Shown in pieces: positions 1-8,347 of a stretch of 64,000 bases of DNA. This DNA comes from Phycisphaerales bacterium. Lineage in GTDB: Bacteria; Planctomycetota; Phycisphaerae; Phycisphaerales; SM1A02. The stretch lies in NCBI GenBank assembly GCA_014238125.1, contig JABABS010000026.1:51906-115905 (forward strand), read 5' to 3'. Under the pieces are notes generated by a model that saw nothing but the letters and a program-made list of their open reading frames with translations, did no database searches and was not told the DNA's origin. How positions within the stretch are numbered: the first letter of the stretch is position 1; each line of letters begins with the position of its first letter. A program made the translations under genes and the position numbers.

Positions 1-817
1 AAACTTCGCCTGCTGTGTCTGGTGAAGCGACAATGACCGCTGCACCACCATCAGAAATTTGCGAGGCGTTTCCTGCAGTCACGGTGCCTTCTTTTGCAAA
101 TGCTGGTCGTAATTTTCCAAGTGATTCGGCAGACGAATCAGCGCGAACCCCTTCGTCTTGTGTGACATCCGCACGTTGTTTTACCTGCTTGGCTTCAAAA
201 GTAATTTGTTCATCATTAAACCAACCTTGGTTTATTGCGTGTGCCGCCCGTTGGTGAGATTGAGCTGAATACGCGTCTTGCGCTTCACGTGAAATATTAA
301 ACTCTTCTGCCGTCCACTCGGCAGCTGATCCCATTCCCCAGTTTTCAAAAGGACAAGTGAGACCATCGTGTTGCATGTGGTCAACGAGTTTTCCCTCTCC
401 AAATTTTATTCCACTTCGAATATGTGCAAGGTGGGGAGAACTTGACATGTTTTCCATGCCACCGGCAACAACTATTTTTGTATCTCCAGCCTTGATTGAT
501 TGTGCCGCCTGAATGACTGATTGTAAACCACTGCCACAAACTTTATTAACTGTAACGGCAGAAAGAGTGGTTGGTAAACCGGCTTTTAATCCCGCCTGCC
601 GAGATGGATTTTGTCCCACACCAGCCTGTAACACACAGCCCATTACACACTCGTCAATTGCCGCTGGATCAACACCAGAATCTTCAACGGCTGCTTGAAT
701 GGCCCATGATCCAATTTCAGGGGATGAAACCCGAGAAAGTCCACCTAAAAAACGGCCAACAACGGTACGGCGGGCTGCAAGAACTATGGGTTGATTTGAT
801 TTATTTGTGGTTGTCAT
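1..817 (-). CDS. Thiolase (acetyl-CoA C-acetyltransferase), 3' part cut off by the window edge
   Basis: Reading the minus strand from an ATG at 817 gives an uninterrupted 272-codon frame that runs off the window at position 1. It begins MTTTNKSNQPIVLAARR. The N-terminal thiolase half is intact: the nucleophilic cysteine is Cys94 in VNKVCGSGLQ, followed by the family's GGMENMS motif. The family condenses two acetyl-CoA to acetoacetyl-CoA or runs the last, thiolytic step of beta-oxidation in the cytoplasm. The C-terminal catalytic His and Cys lie outside the window, so biosynthetic and degradative types cannot be separated. It is divergent from fbp with a 101-bp gap, and AAGG about 10 nt upstream of the ATG may serve as ribosome binding site. 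A 3-hydroxyacyl-CoA dehydrogenase at 41.4 kb could feed it. Family assignment is firm; the substrate is not. Confidence 0.93.
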   Translation of the reverse strand, partial: MTTTNKSNQPIVLAARRTVVGRFLGGLSRVSSPEIGSWAIQAAVEDSGVDPAAIDECVMGCVLQAGVGQNPSRQAGLKAGLPTTLSAVTVNKVCGSGLQSVIQAAQSIKAGDTKIVVAGGMENMSSSPHLAHIRSGIKFGEGKLVDHMQHDGLTCPFENWGMGSAAEWTAEEFNISREAQDAYSAQSHQRAAHAINQGWFNDEQITFEAKQVKQRADVTQDEGVRADSSAESLGKLRPAFAKEGTVTAGNASQISDGGAAVIVASPDTAGEV

Positions 818-918
818 TTGTTTGTGCCTTATTTTCTGAGGTGGGTAGAATATATTTTCTGTAACCCGTTGCAAGGGTACATATTCTATCTAAACACCCT
901 AGGGTCATGTAAAACATA

Positions 919-1905
919 ATGGAACACAATTGGACAAGTGACAATCTAACAAGCCTTCAAAGCCATATTTTGGTGGAAGAAAAAAAGTATGAAGGTGCTA
1001 CTGGTGAGTTTTCATGGATTCTCTCTGCCATTTCTCTTGCTACCAAGGCAATTGGAAATAAAATTAGGTGTGCAAGAATTGAAGATGTTGTGGGTGAGGT
1101 TGGCTCTGAAAACGTGCAGGGTGAAATGCAACACAAGCTTGATGTAATTTCCAACGAACTTATTTTGCGATGCCTCGGAGATCGTGACAATGTTGGAATA
1201 CTTGCAAGTGAAGAAAACGAAACACCGTTTTTTCTTCGCAAAAGAACAGAGGGTGGAAAATATGGTGTTCTTTTTGATCCTCTAGATGGTTCTTCAAACA
1301 TTGACGTCTCGGTTGGGGTCGGCACTATATTCAGTGTCCTTCGTCTACCTGATGGTGGTACTAAAGAAGACGCCATTCTCCAAGAGGGTTATAAACAGGT
1401 CGCTGCCGGATATGTTTTATATGGATCGTCGACCATTCTTGTTTTAACAACAGGAAATGGAGTTAATATGTTTGTTCTCGATCAATCCATTGGGTCGTTT
1501 GTGCTTGTTGAATCAAATCTTCAAATCCCGAGTGGAAACAATACATATTCGATTAACGAGGCATATACCGAAAAGTTTAGTGATAGTGTTCGATCGTTTT
1601 TGGATTGGGCGCATCAAAACAATTATTCCAGTAGATACATTGGTTCAATGGTCGCTGATGTGCACCGAACATTATTAAAGGGCGGTGTTTTTCTATATCC
1701 ACCAACAAGTGATAAACCTGAAGGAAAACTTCGTTTGATGTATGAAGCAAATCCAATGGCGATGATTATTGAACAGGCTGGGGGAAAGGCGGCTGCGTTG
1801 GGCGGTCGCATTCTCGACATTAAACCAACAGGATTACATGCACGAACAAGCGTGGTCCTTGGATCGACTGATCAAGTTGATCAATTTTTGAAACACACAA
1901 CATGA
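919..1905 (+). CDS. fbp: Class I fructose-1,6-bisphosphatase
   Basis: 328 residues, normal length for class I FBPase, the cytoplasmic enzyme that hydrolyses fructose-1,6-bisphosphate to fructose-6-phosphate and so commits carbon to gluconeogenesis. The metal/phosphate signature FDPLDGSSNIDVSVGVGT is present near residue 120. The C-terminal YEANPMAMIIEQAGGKA block, typical of the family, also matches. The ATG at 919 fits the family N-terminus; I see no clear Shine-Dalgarno sequence. Its TGA stop (1903-1905) overlaps the ATG of prpD (1902), so the two are translationally coupled. The coupling to a methylcitrate-cycle gene suggests co-expression when C3 compounds must be turned into sugar (inference). 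Confidence 0.97.
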   Translation: MEHNWTSDNLTSLQSHILVEEKKYEGATGEFSWILSAISLATKAIGNKIRCARIEDVVGEVGSENVQGEMQHKLDVISNELILRCLGDRDNVGILASEENETPFFLRKRTEGGKYGVLFDPLDGSSNIDVSVGVGTIFSVLRLPDGGTKEDAILQEGYKQVAAGYVLYGSSTILVLTTGNGVNMFVLDQSIGSFVLVESNLQIPSGNNTYSINEAYTEKFSDSVRSFLDWAHQNNYSSRYIGSMVADVHRTLLKGGVFLYPPTSDKPEGKLRLMYEANPMAMIIEQAGGKAAALGGRILDIKPTGLHARTSVVLGSTDQVDQFLKHTT

Positions 1906-3464
1906 CAACCGCTACAGAAACGTTTGTAACCCTTTCAAAAAACTCAAATCAGGCGCTCGGAATCGGACGCTTTGCAATTGACTTTATAAATAAAGCAATC
2001 GGGGATCCTTCCAAAATTGTTCTTGATCGAACCACCTTGTTTTTTACAGACGCTGTGCTTTGTGGTCTTTCTGCGCTCTCGGTGAAAACAAATGCGCCGG
2101 TTGTATTACAAAACGAGGCGCTTGAATACACCGTTGAAAAGGGCGCGACTGTCTTTGGTTCTAATATACAAGTGCGCCCGGAAAAAGCTATTTTGGCAAA
2201 TGCCGCCGCTGTTCGAGAGTGGGATTCAAACGGAACTAATTTTGGATTTAATCCAGAACTTGGGCACGTTGCTGGGGAGTTTGGGCACAATGATTTTTAT
2301 GCTGTACCAATTGCCGCCGCACAAATAATGGATCTTGACGGCGCTGCTGCGCTTCGGGGCATGGTCTTGCTTGATGAAATCAGGGGGCGACTCGCTGAAG
2401 TGTTTAGTTTAAAAACATATAAAATTGATCACGTCGTACACGGCGCAATTGCGTCTGTGGCTGTATATGGAGCCATGTGCGGCGCAACTGCAGAACAAAT
2501 TGAATCTGCAATTGGCATGACTGTTGCACACTACATACCTTGGCGAGCCATCCGAGCGGGCAAACAATTGTCTGATTCAAAGGGTTCCTCGGCCGCTATT
2601 AGTACAGAGGTCGCAATACTTTCAATGCAACGGTCAATGAGGGGGTTTATGGGTCCTCGTGATATTTTTAGAAATCCAGAAGCGGTCTTTAGGCAATTTG
2701 AATCAACTGATGGCGACTCGCCTTTTGATTTAATTTTGTCGCACAGTGGTGATGACTTTGCTGTCATGGGAATGCATTTTAAAATTGGTTTATATGAGCA
2801 CCAGTCAGCGGGTGCGTTGCAGGGATTATTGAACCTTATTCAACAATACCCAAAAATTGCTATAGAACCAGAAAAAATTAAATCTATTCACATTACTGCG
2901 TATGAGCCCGCGTTTGGAATCATTGGAGATCCATCCAAGCGCGATCCAAGAACGCGGCAATCTGCTGATCACTCGATGGTTTATATTGTTTCTGCCATGT
3001 TGCGAAAGGCGCAAGATGTTGCGAAACAAGAGGGTGTGGAATTTTTCGAACAATCTAATGATGATGTTTGGAAACGGCTTATGCTCACTCCTTATGATTT
3101 TGACGCGGATGCAATTTGTCATCCAACAGCACGCGCCATTATGGAAACAATTTCGTTTGAACATGGGGGAAAAGAATACGACGAAAAATATCCAGACGGT
3201 ATTCCAACATCAATGAAAATTACCCTTAAAGACGAAACTGTTTTAGAAAGTGGTATTATCATGTATCCAACTGGTCACGCAAGAAACACGACAGCGAATC
3301 TTGATGACATTCTTGTAGCAAAATTCAAAATGCATGGGGACATTGCTATGGACGATCCTGTGGAGGTTATTTCAAGTTGTATGGGTGTTGCAGAACTAGA
3401 TTCAGGGGGTGTACAAAACTTGTGGAACTTTGAACTTGCTGACCGCCCTATGTACCGAGATTAA
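1902..3464 (+). CDS. prpD: 2-methylcitrate dehydratase, MmgE/PrpD family
   Basis: 520 residues, close to the roughly 480-520 of PrpD. The family dehydrates 2-methylcitrate to 2-methyl-cis-aconitate in the methylcitrate cycle, which oxidises propionyl-CoA to pyruvate and succinate. Family blocks visible include HDNDFY-like 'GHNDFYAVPIAAAQ', the 'KTYKIDHVVHGAIAS' stretch, 'IPWRAIRAGKQLSDSKGSSAA' split across residues 205-230, and 'DPSKRDPRTRQSADHSMVY' near 350. The ATG at 1902 lies inside the fbp stop (ATGA overlap). The partner genes prpB and prpC are some 37 kb away, and no acnD or prpF is in the window. MmgE/PrpD members also include cis-aconitate-processing homologues, so the exact substrate rests on the presence of prpB/prpC. 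Confidence 0.93.
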   Translation: MTTATETFVTLSKNSNQALGIGRFAIDFINKAIGDPSKIVLDRTTLFFTDAVLCGLSALSVKTNAPVVLQNEALEYTVEKGATVFGSNIQVRPEKAILANAAAVREWDSNGTNFGFNPELGHVAGEFGHNDFYAVPIAAAQIMDLDGAAALRGMVLLDEIRGRLAEVFSLKTYKIDHVVHGAIASVAVYGAMCGATAEQIESAIGMTVAHYIPWRAIRAGKQLSDSKGSSAAISTEVAILSMQRSMRGFMGPRDIFRNPEAVFRQFESTDGDSPFDLILSHSGDDFAVMGMHFKIGLYEHQSAGALQGLLNLIQQYPKIAIEPEKIKSIHITAYEPAFGIIGDPSKRDPRTRQSADHSMVYIVSAMLRKAQDVAKQEGVEFFEQSNDDVWKRLMLTPYDFDADAICHPTARAIMETISFEHGGKEYDEKYPDGIPTSMKITLKDETVLESGIIMYPTGHARNTTANLDDILVAKFKMHGDIAMDDPVEVISSCMGVAELDSGGVQNLWNFELADRPMYRD

Positions 3465-3484
3465 TTAACCTTGGGGTTGATTAA
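3461..3484. terminator. Inverted repeat between convergent genes
   Basis: TTAATTAACC and GGTTGATTAA form a 10-bp stem with one mismatch around a 4-nt TTGG loop, starting at the prpD stop codon and lying before the stop of the minus-strand B12/MeaB gene. It is AT-rich, with no long T-run, so it is at best a weak bidirectional terminator. Confidence 0.35.
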
Positions 3485-3527
3485 TCTTCCCGGGTGCATG
3501 TGTGAGCGAAAACTATTTTGTGGATTA

Positions 3528-4640
3528 TTAAAACAGGTGATCTAACAATTCAATCACGCCTTTGCCCTGTGTTGCAATTGTTTCAATAATTTCTCTACCG
3601 TTTGCAATGTCTAATAACTCCCGAACCAACGCGCTTTCGCCATCGTAATCCGCCTTGTTCACAACAAAGGTATCTGCTATTTCTAAAATGCCCGCCTTGT
3701 CCATCTGCACAGAGTCGCCCATTCCAGGAACGACAACAACAACGGTTTCGTCAACCAGTGTACGAATCGCAACATCATTTTGACCAGCACCCACTGTCTC
3801 AACAATGACGTGTTCAAAACCCGCACCACCAATGAGGTCTAATATTTCTGGAAGGGTGTCGTAATCTTCCCCAACTCTTGCAAGACTTCTATAAAAAACA
3901 TTTTCGTCGACTGCATTAAAGTCTACTCGAAGACGATCGCCAAGAAGTGCGCCGGCGCTGATCGGACTCATTGGATCGTAAGCGACAATTGCAATCTTTT
4001 CGCCCCTGCGAACAATCTCTGCAGCCATCGCTGCAGAAAGTGTTGATTTTCCGGCTCCCGGAGAACCCGTGAAACCAACAACTTTTGCTGGACGTTTTTT
4101 GGGTGCGTCCACTGTATTTCCATATTCAACAATACTAATGTTTCTTGCAAGTGTGGCGATGTGGTTCGTAGATACAATTGGTTCTTGTGCTTTTGTTGCG
4201 GATCGAACTGCTTCAACAATATCAAGCATGCTTGTACCCGTGTGATACACACCGCGAACTCCACAATCGAGAAGGGGTTGAATATCTTCTTGGGGAATAA
4301 TGCCGCCAACATCAACGGTTAGGTCGGGGCGACCCACGTTATTCATTTCCTCCATCATTCTTGGAACAAGCACAAGATGAGAGTTGCTCATCATTGAACA
4401 TGCCATCATGTCAACATCTTCATCCCGAGCAGAAATAGCCAGTGATCGGGGTGTTTGCCAAAGCCCGGAATATATCACATGGATACCGCTATCTCTAAGT
4501 GCTCTGGCAATAAGTTTGACGCCGCGATCATGACCATCAAGTCCCATTTTGCCAAGAAGTACTCTTGGGCGGTGATCAAGATTGCCACAGCGATCTTTTT
4601 TTTCAAGTTGTGTTGTTGGTTCAGTAGTTGGTGATGCCAT
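3528..4640 (-). CDS. Cobalamin-binding domain fused to MeaB/ArgK-type G-protein chaperone
   Basis: 370 residues with two recognisable halves. Residues ~25-150 are a B12-binding domain of the methylmalonyl-CoA mutase small-domain type: DGHDRG with axial-ligand His37, SGLWQTP near 58-64, and GGII near 112-115. Residues ~185-370 are a MeaB/ArgK P-loop GTPase: Walker A GSPGAGKST (192-200), AYDPMSPISAGALLGDR, ETVGAGQND and the NKAD guanine motif. MeaB proteins load and protect the adenosylcobalamin cofactor of acyl-CoA mutases. In IcmF the same two domains sit in front of a mutase TIM-barrel domain; that barrel is absent here, so the protein presumably partners a separate large subunit elsewhere in the genome. 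ATG at 4640; divergent from argS. Domain calls are firm; the partner mutase is inferred. Confidence 0.9.
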   Translation of the reverse strand: MASPTTEPTTQLEKKDRCGNLDHRPRVLLGKMGLDGHDRGVKLIARALRDSGIHVIYSGLWQTPRSLAISARDEDVDMMACSMMSNSHLVLVPRMMEEMNNVGRPDLTVDVGGIIPQEDIQPLLDCGVRGVYHTGTSMLDIVEAVRSATKAQEPIVSTNHIATLARNISIVEYGNTVDAPKKRPAKVVGFTGSPGAGKSTLSAAMAAEIVRRGEKIAIVAYDPMSPISAGALLGDRLRVDFNAVDENVFYRSLARVGEDYDTLPEILDLIGGAGFEHVIVETVGAGQNDVAIRTLVDETVVVVVPGMGDSVQMDKAGILEIADTFVVNKADYDGESALVRELLDIANGREIIETIATQGKGVIELLDHLF

Positions 4641-4656
4641 AACATGGCGATAATAC
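4628..4656 (+). promoter_or_regulatory. Probable argS promoter
   Basis: TTGGTG (4628-4633) and TAATAC (4651-4656) are separated by exactly 17 bp. The predicted start of transcription is near 4663, leaving a leader of about 45 nt before the ATG at 4709. The -35 overlaps the beginning of the divergent B12/MeaB gene. Confidence 0.5.
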
Positions 4657-4708
4657 CAAAAAGTACACCGCGGCGAAAATTTGGTGGTGGTTGTATCGTA
4701 TGCAAAAT

Positions 4709-6538
4709 ATGACCAAAGATCCTAAACAAACCATTTCTGGTGCTGTACAAGCGGCCTTTTCATTGGTGCTTGGTAACCAGCACAAAGATGCAGATCCTGT
4801 GGTACGACTTTCACAAAACTCAAAATTTGGTGATTATCAAATCAACGGCATAATGGGGTTGGCAAAGAAGGTAAACCAAAACCCAAGAGAGCTTGCTGAA
4901 AAAATTGTTGAGGCCATGGATCTTGGTGAGTTTGCCCAATCGCTTGAGGTAGCTGGCCCAGGTTTTATTAATGTCACACTCACGTCAGCCACTCTGGTAA
5001 AACTCTGTGAAGAAATGGATATTCCCACTTTGGGTATTCTTCAATCAAATGATTCGCACCCCATCGCAATTGATCTCTGTGGTGTCAATGTTGCTAAGCA
5101 ACTGCATGTTGGGCACCTCCGATCAACCATTATTGGTGATTCGCTCGCAAGGGTTTTTGAAAGAATTGGGAGAAGGGTATATCGAGAAAACCATTTGGGC
5201 GATTGGGGGCTACCAATTGCAAAAGTTCTTGAAAACCTCCTGAGCACAGGTGTTGACCTTGACACAATTTCAATCGAGCAGCTCAATACCGCGTATAAAG
5301 ATGCTCAATTTATTTCGAAGGACGATGTGCGCGGTCTTGAAACAGCACAAAACATTTGTGCTGGACCACACAGAATTATTGAACTAGAAGAACAAAACTC
5401 CGGGGCTCTTCCGGCGCAAGAAAGGGCAAAAACTACGCTTGTTAGGTTACAACAGGGTGATTCTGATCTTCTTTCTAGTTGGCAAAAACTGATTGATTGC
5501 ACAATGAACGAAGTGTATATTTCACTTGATTTACTAAATGTAAAACTTGGTTCAAAACACAATCGTGGCGAATCTTTTTATCGCGACCGCCTTGGTGATG
5601 TTGTTGATAAATTTGTGGACACAAAGCTTGCACAGGAGGATGAGGGGGCACTGGTCGTACGTTTTAAAAACAGAAAACGACCCCTTCTTATTCGTAAGTC
5701 TGATGGCGGCTTTATTTACGCAACCACAGATCTTGCGGCTATCTATTTTAGAACACAAGAACTGAAGTGTGATAGGGTTATTTATGTTGTAGATGCAAGA
5801 CAGCGTGATCATTTTAAAGATTTGTTTGACGCAGCCGCTTTAATCGGGTGGAACAAAACACCTGATAGTACCGATGTTGATTTTAAACACATCCCGTTTG
5901 GCTCTGTTCTTGGTGAAAATAAAAAACCACTAAAAACAAGAAGTGGTTCGACCGTTACACTTTCTTCTCTACTTAATGAAGCCATCGCTCGTGGTAAGGC
6001 TGAGGTAACCCGCCGAAGCGAGGATGAAAAATCCCAAACATATGGTATGAGTTCAGAAGAGTTATCAACTATTGGTAGGCAGATTGGAATTGGGGCGATT
6101 AAATACGCGGATCTATCTAATGATTTGGTTTCTGATTATGTTTTTGATATGGATCGGATGATTTCATTTGAGGGAAATACTGGTCCATATATTCAATATG
6201 CGTGCGCTAGAATTGCTTCGTTATTAGAAAAGTCTAAAGAGACGAGTTTTTCTTCTTCCATCATTGTCGATACCCCACAAGAGCGGCAGTTGGTGCTTGT
6301 ATTGTTACAATATGGCAACGTTGTACAAAGTGTCGCGAAGCACCTCGAGCCCCACCTGCTCTGTCTGTGGTTGCACGAGGTAACCGTCGCTTTTAATTCG
6401 TTCTACCAAGCGTGTCCTGTGCTTAAGGTTGACGACGGGGCAATAAGGGGCTCGCGGCTTCGCCTTTCTGAATTAACCCGAAGGGTTATTGTCGATGGTC
6501 TTGATCTTCTTGGTATTGAGGTTCCCAAAAAAATGTAG
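4709..6538 (+). CDS. argS: Arginyl-tRNA synthetase
   Basis: About 609 residues from the ATG at 4709; an in-frame ATG at 4700 and TTG at 4691 are alternatives. Class Ia synthetase that charges tRNA-Arg. Visible are the N-terminal Add-1 domain (NPRELAEKI, PGFINVTL), the HIGH equivalent HVGHLRST near residue 135, the NHLGDWG block, and a KMSKS-region equivalent KPLKTRSG; ArgRS commonly lacks the canonical KMSKS. The C-terminal DALR anticodon-binding domain ends in 'ELTRRVIVDGLDLLGIEVP'. The central 'EGNTGPYIQYACARI' block is diagnostic. It is followed after 6 nt by the VKOR-DsbA gene, so they are likely co-transcribed. Confidence 0.97.
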   Translation: MTKDPKQTISGAVQAAFSLVLGNQHKDADPVVRLSQNSKFGDYQINGIMGLAKKVNQNPRELAEKIVEAMDLGEFAQSLEVAGPGFINVTLTSATLVKLCEEMDIPTLGILQSNDSHPIAIDLCGVNVAKQLHVGHLRSTIIGDSLARVFERIGRRVYRENHLGDWGLPIAKVLENLLSTGVDLDTISIEQLNTAYKDAQFISKDDVRGLETAQNICAGPHRIIELEEQNSGALPAQERAKTTLVRLQQGDSDLLSSWQKLIDCTMNEVYISLDLLNVKLGSKHNRGESFYRDRLGDVVDKFVDTKLAQEDEGALVVRFKNRKRPLLIRKSDGGFIYATTDLAAIYFRTQELKCDRVIYVVDARQRDHFKDLFDAAALIGWNKTPDSTDVDFKHIPFGSVLGENKKPLKTRSGSTVTLSSLLNEAIARGKAEVTRRSEDEKSQTYGMSSEELSTIGRQIGIGAIKYADLSNDLVSDYVFDMDRMISFEGNTGPYIQYACARIASLLEKSKETSFSSSIIVDTPQERQLVLVLLQYGNVVQSVAKHLEPHLLCLWLHEVTVAFNSFYQACPVLKVDDGAIRGSRLRLSELTRRVIVDGLDLLGIEVPKKM

Positions 6539-6544
6539 GTATCC

Positions 6545-8344
6545 ATGACTGAAAACAACACACAACAATCTATGTTTTTTTGGGTTGGTATATTTGCCGC
6601 TTCTTGCGCATCAATTGCATCCCTTGTTTTATCGGGTCCTAAACTAGGGTTGTGGACTTCAATGCCTGGGTGTGGACCAGAAAGTGGTTGCGATGTTGTC
6701 ACAAATGGACCACTTGGAAACATTCCCCTTGGGTTCATGGTGTGGCCCGTCTCGTTTGTTGGAACAGCGTGGTTTATAGCCATTTCTGGTCTATGGAAAA
6801 ACACAAAAGGGAACTCTAAGCCCCTCCTTTGGCTCATCCGGCTCGGGGTGCTTGGTTCGCTTGGTTTTATTCTTGCCATGATAATAGGTGGACACTTTTG
6901 TAAATGGTGCGCATTGGTTCATTTTTGTAATTTGGCTCTCTGGATTTGCGCTGAACTTCAAGTGCGTGCAAGTAAGAATATTTGTGATAGGTGTCTCGGG
7001 AAGGGTTTTCTTTTTGGATTTGTGCTTGTCAGTGTTATCCTTGGAGTGGTCTACATGTTTGCTTCTACAAAAAAGAAAGCGGATGACAAGAGGGCGGGTA
7101 TTCAAAACGCGGCGGAAATTATTAGGGGGGAGGTTGATAACACTACTTTGAAACTCCTTGAATCAGACCACCGTTTTGGAAGCCAAAACGCACCAATTCA
7201 AGTTGTTATGTTTACAGATTATCAGTGCCCCGACTGTAAAAGATTAGAAACACAACTTACTCGCATCTACGAACAAAGAAACGATCTTTCTATTGTTGTT
7301 AAGCATTTTCCACTTAATTATGATTGTAATGATGAAATTGGAAAGATGAAACTGCATGGCAATGCGTGTTGGGCCGCGAGAGCGGCCGAAACTGCTTTTT
7401 TGCTTGGTGGACAGGATGGGTGGGAACGAATGCACACTTGGTTGTTTGCAAACGGTGGTTCTTTTACGGATGCCACTTTTGCTAGCGATTTAACAATGTT
7501 GGGGTTTGAGTCGCAACTGTTCCTTCAAACAATGCAATCATCGGCCACTTTACAAAATGTTAAGAGGGATGCTGTTGATGGAAAGGCGCTTGGTATTTGG
7601 TTTACACCCATGATATTTATCAATGGTGTTGAGTACCTTTGGTATTACGGTGGACAAGATTCACTTGCAAGAGTCATTAATTCTGTTGGAAATGCTGTTG
7701 CGTCTGGAAAATCTTCCGTTGTCGCGCCCCCTTCGGCTGTTGAAAAACTTGTTGCGGATTGGCGGGTTGGTAAAGTTCACTCTTTTCAAGAACACGACCG
7801 GCTCTCCTGGTCTGGAGATGGAGATGTTGAAATAATTGTGTGGGGAGATTATCAAACAGAGCCAACTATAAAACTTGATTCGCTTCTTAGGGATGTGCTT
7901 AGCGAGGGTGTAAATGCAAAATACGCGTACAGACACTTCCCTATTGATAGTAATTGTAATCCTGGTGTAAAAAATTATAAAAACCAATATCCTGGATCGT
8001 GTGAAATGGCGAAAGTTGTTGAGGCTGTTGATATTTTGTGTGGCAACGAGGCAAGGTGGAGGGTACATAAGTTGTTTATGACAACACAGCGGTCTGTTTC
8101 TTTAAATTCACTGACCAATGCGGCGGCTTCAGTTTGTTCTCAAAGCGCTGAAACAATTGCCGATGTAGCCGCTAGTGTTGATGTGGGCATTCGCTTGCGA
8201 GATGATATAAACTCAAAACTAAGGGTGTGGAAAAGAAGCGTCCCTGTTCTTGTTATTGATGGGCGATTTATTCCCCGTTGGGAGATAGAGGGGACAACGG
8301 GCAGGGACACCCTGCTCCAAATCATTGACGAGGCGTCAAAGTAA
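6545..8344 (+). CDS. VKOR-family membrane oxidoreductase fused to two DsbA-like thioredoxin domains
   Basis: 599 residues. Residues ~10-175 are a vitamin K epoxide reductase fold with membrane segments, a periplasmic loop cysteine pair (Cys43, Cys49) and a membrane CXXC (Cys119, Cys122 in HFCKWC). Bacterial VKORs reoxidise a DsbA-type partner and pass electrons to quinone, so they drive disulphide formation outside the cytoplasmic membrane. Residues ~200-370 are a DsbA-like domain with active site CPDC (228-231). Residues ~400-595 are a second DsbA-like domain in which the CXXC position reads DYQTEPT, so it has no redox pair. The normal fusion is VKOR plus one thioredoxin domain; the additional inactive copy is unusual. 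It follows argS by 6 nt and converges on comEC with 3 nt between stops. Confidence 0.88.
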   Translation: MTENNTQQSMFFWVGIFAASCASIASLVLSGPKLGLWTSMPGCGPESGCDVVTNGPLGNIPLGFMVWPVSFVGTAWFIAISGLWKNTKGNSKPLLWLIRLGVLGSLGFILAMIIGGHFCKWCALVHFCNLALWICAELQVRASKNICDRCLGKGFLFGFVLVSVILGVVYMFASTKKKADDKRAGIQNAAEIIRGEVDNTTLKLLESDHRFGSQNAPIQVVMFTDYQCPDCKRLETQLTRIYEQRNDLSIVVKHFPLNYDCNDEIGKMKLHGNACWAARAAETAFLLGGQDGWERMHTWLFANGGSFTDATFASDLTMLGFESQLFLQTMQSSATLQNVKRDAVDGKALGIWFTPMIFINGVEYLWYYGGQDSLARVINSVGNAVASGKSSVVAPPSAVEKLVADWRVGKVHSFQEHDRLSWSGDGDVEIIVWGDYQTEPTIKLDSLLRDVLSEGVNAKYAYRHFPIDSNCNPGVKNYKNQYPGSCEMAKVVEAVDILCGNEARWRVHKLFMTTQRSVSLNSLTNAAASVCSQSAETIADVAASVDVGIRLRDDINSKLRVWKRSVPVLVIDGRFIPRWEIEGTTGRDTLLQIIDEASK

Positions 8345-8347
8345 ATA

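Noticed and set aside
957..1376. 139-residue minus-strand open frame inside fbp
   Set aside because: It is a shadow of the fbp coding sequence, as are the many similar antisense frames elsewhere; no ribosome binding site or family resemblance.
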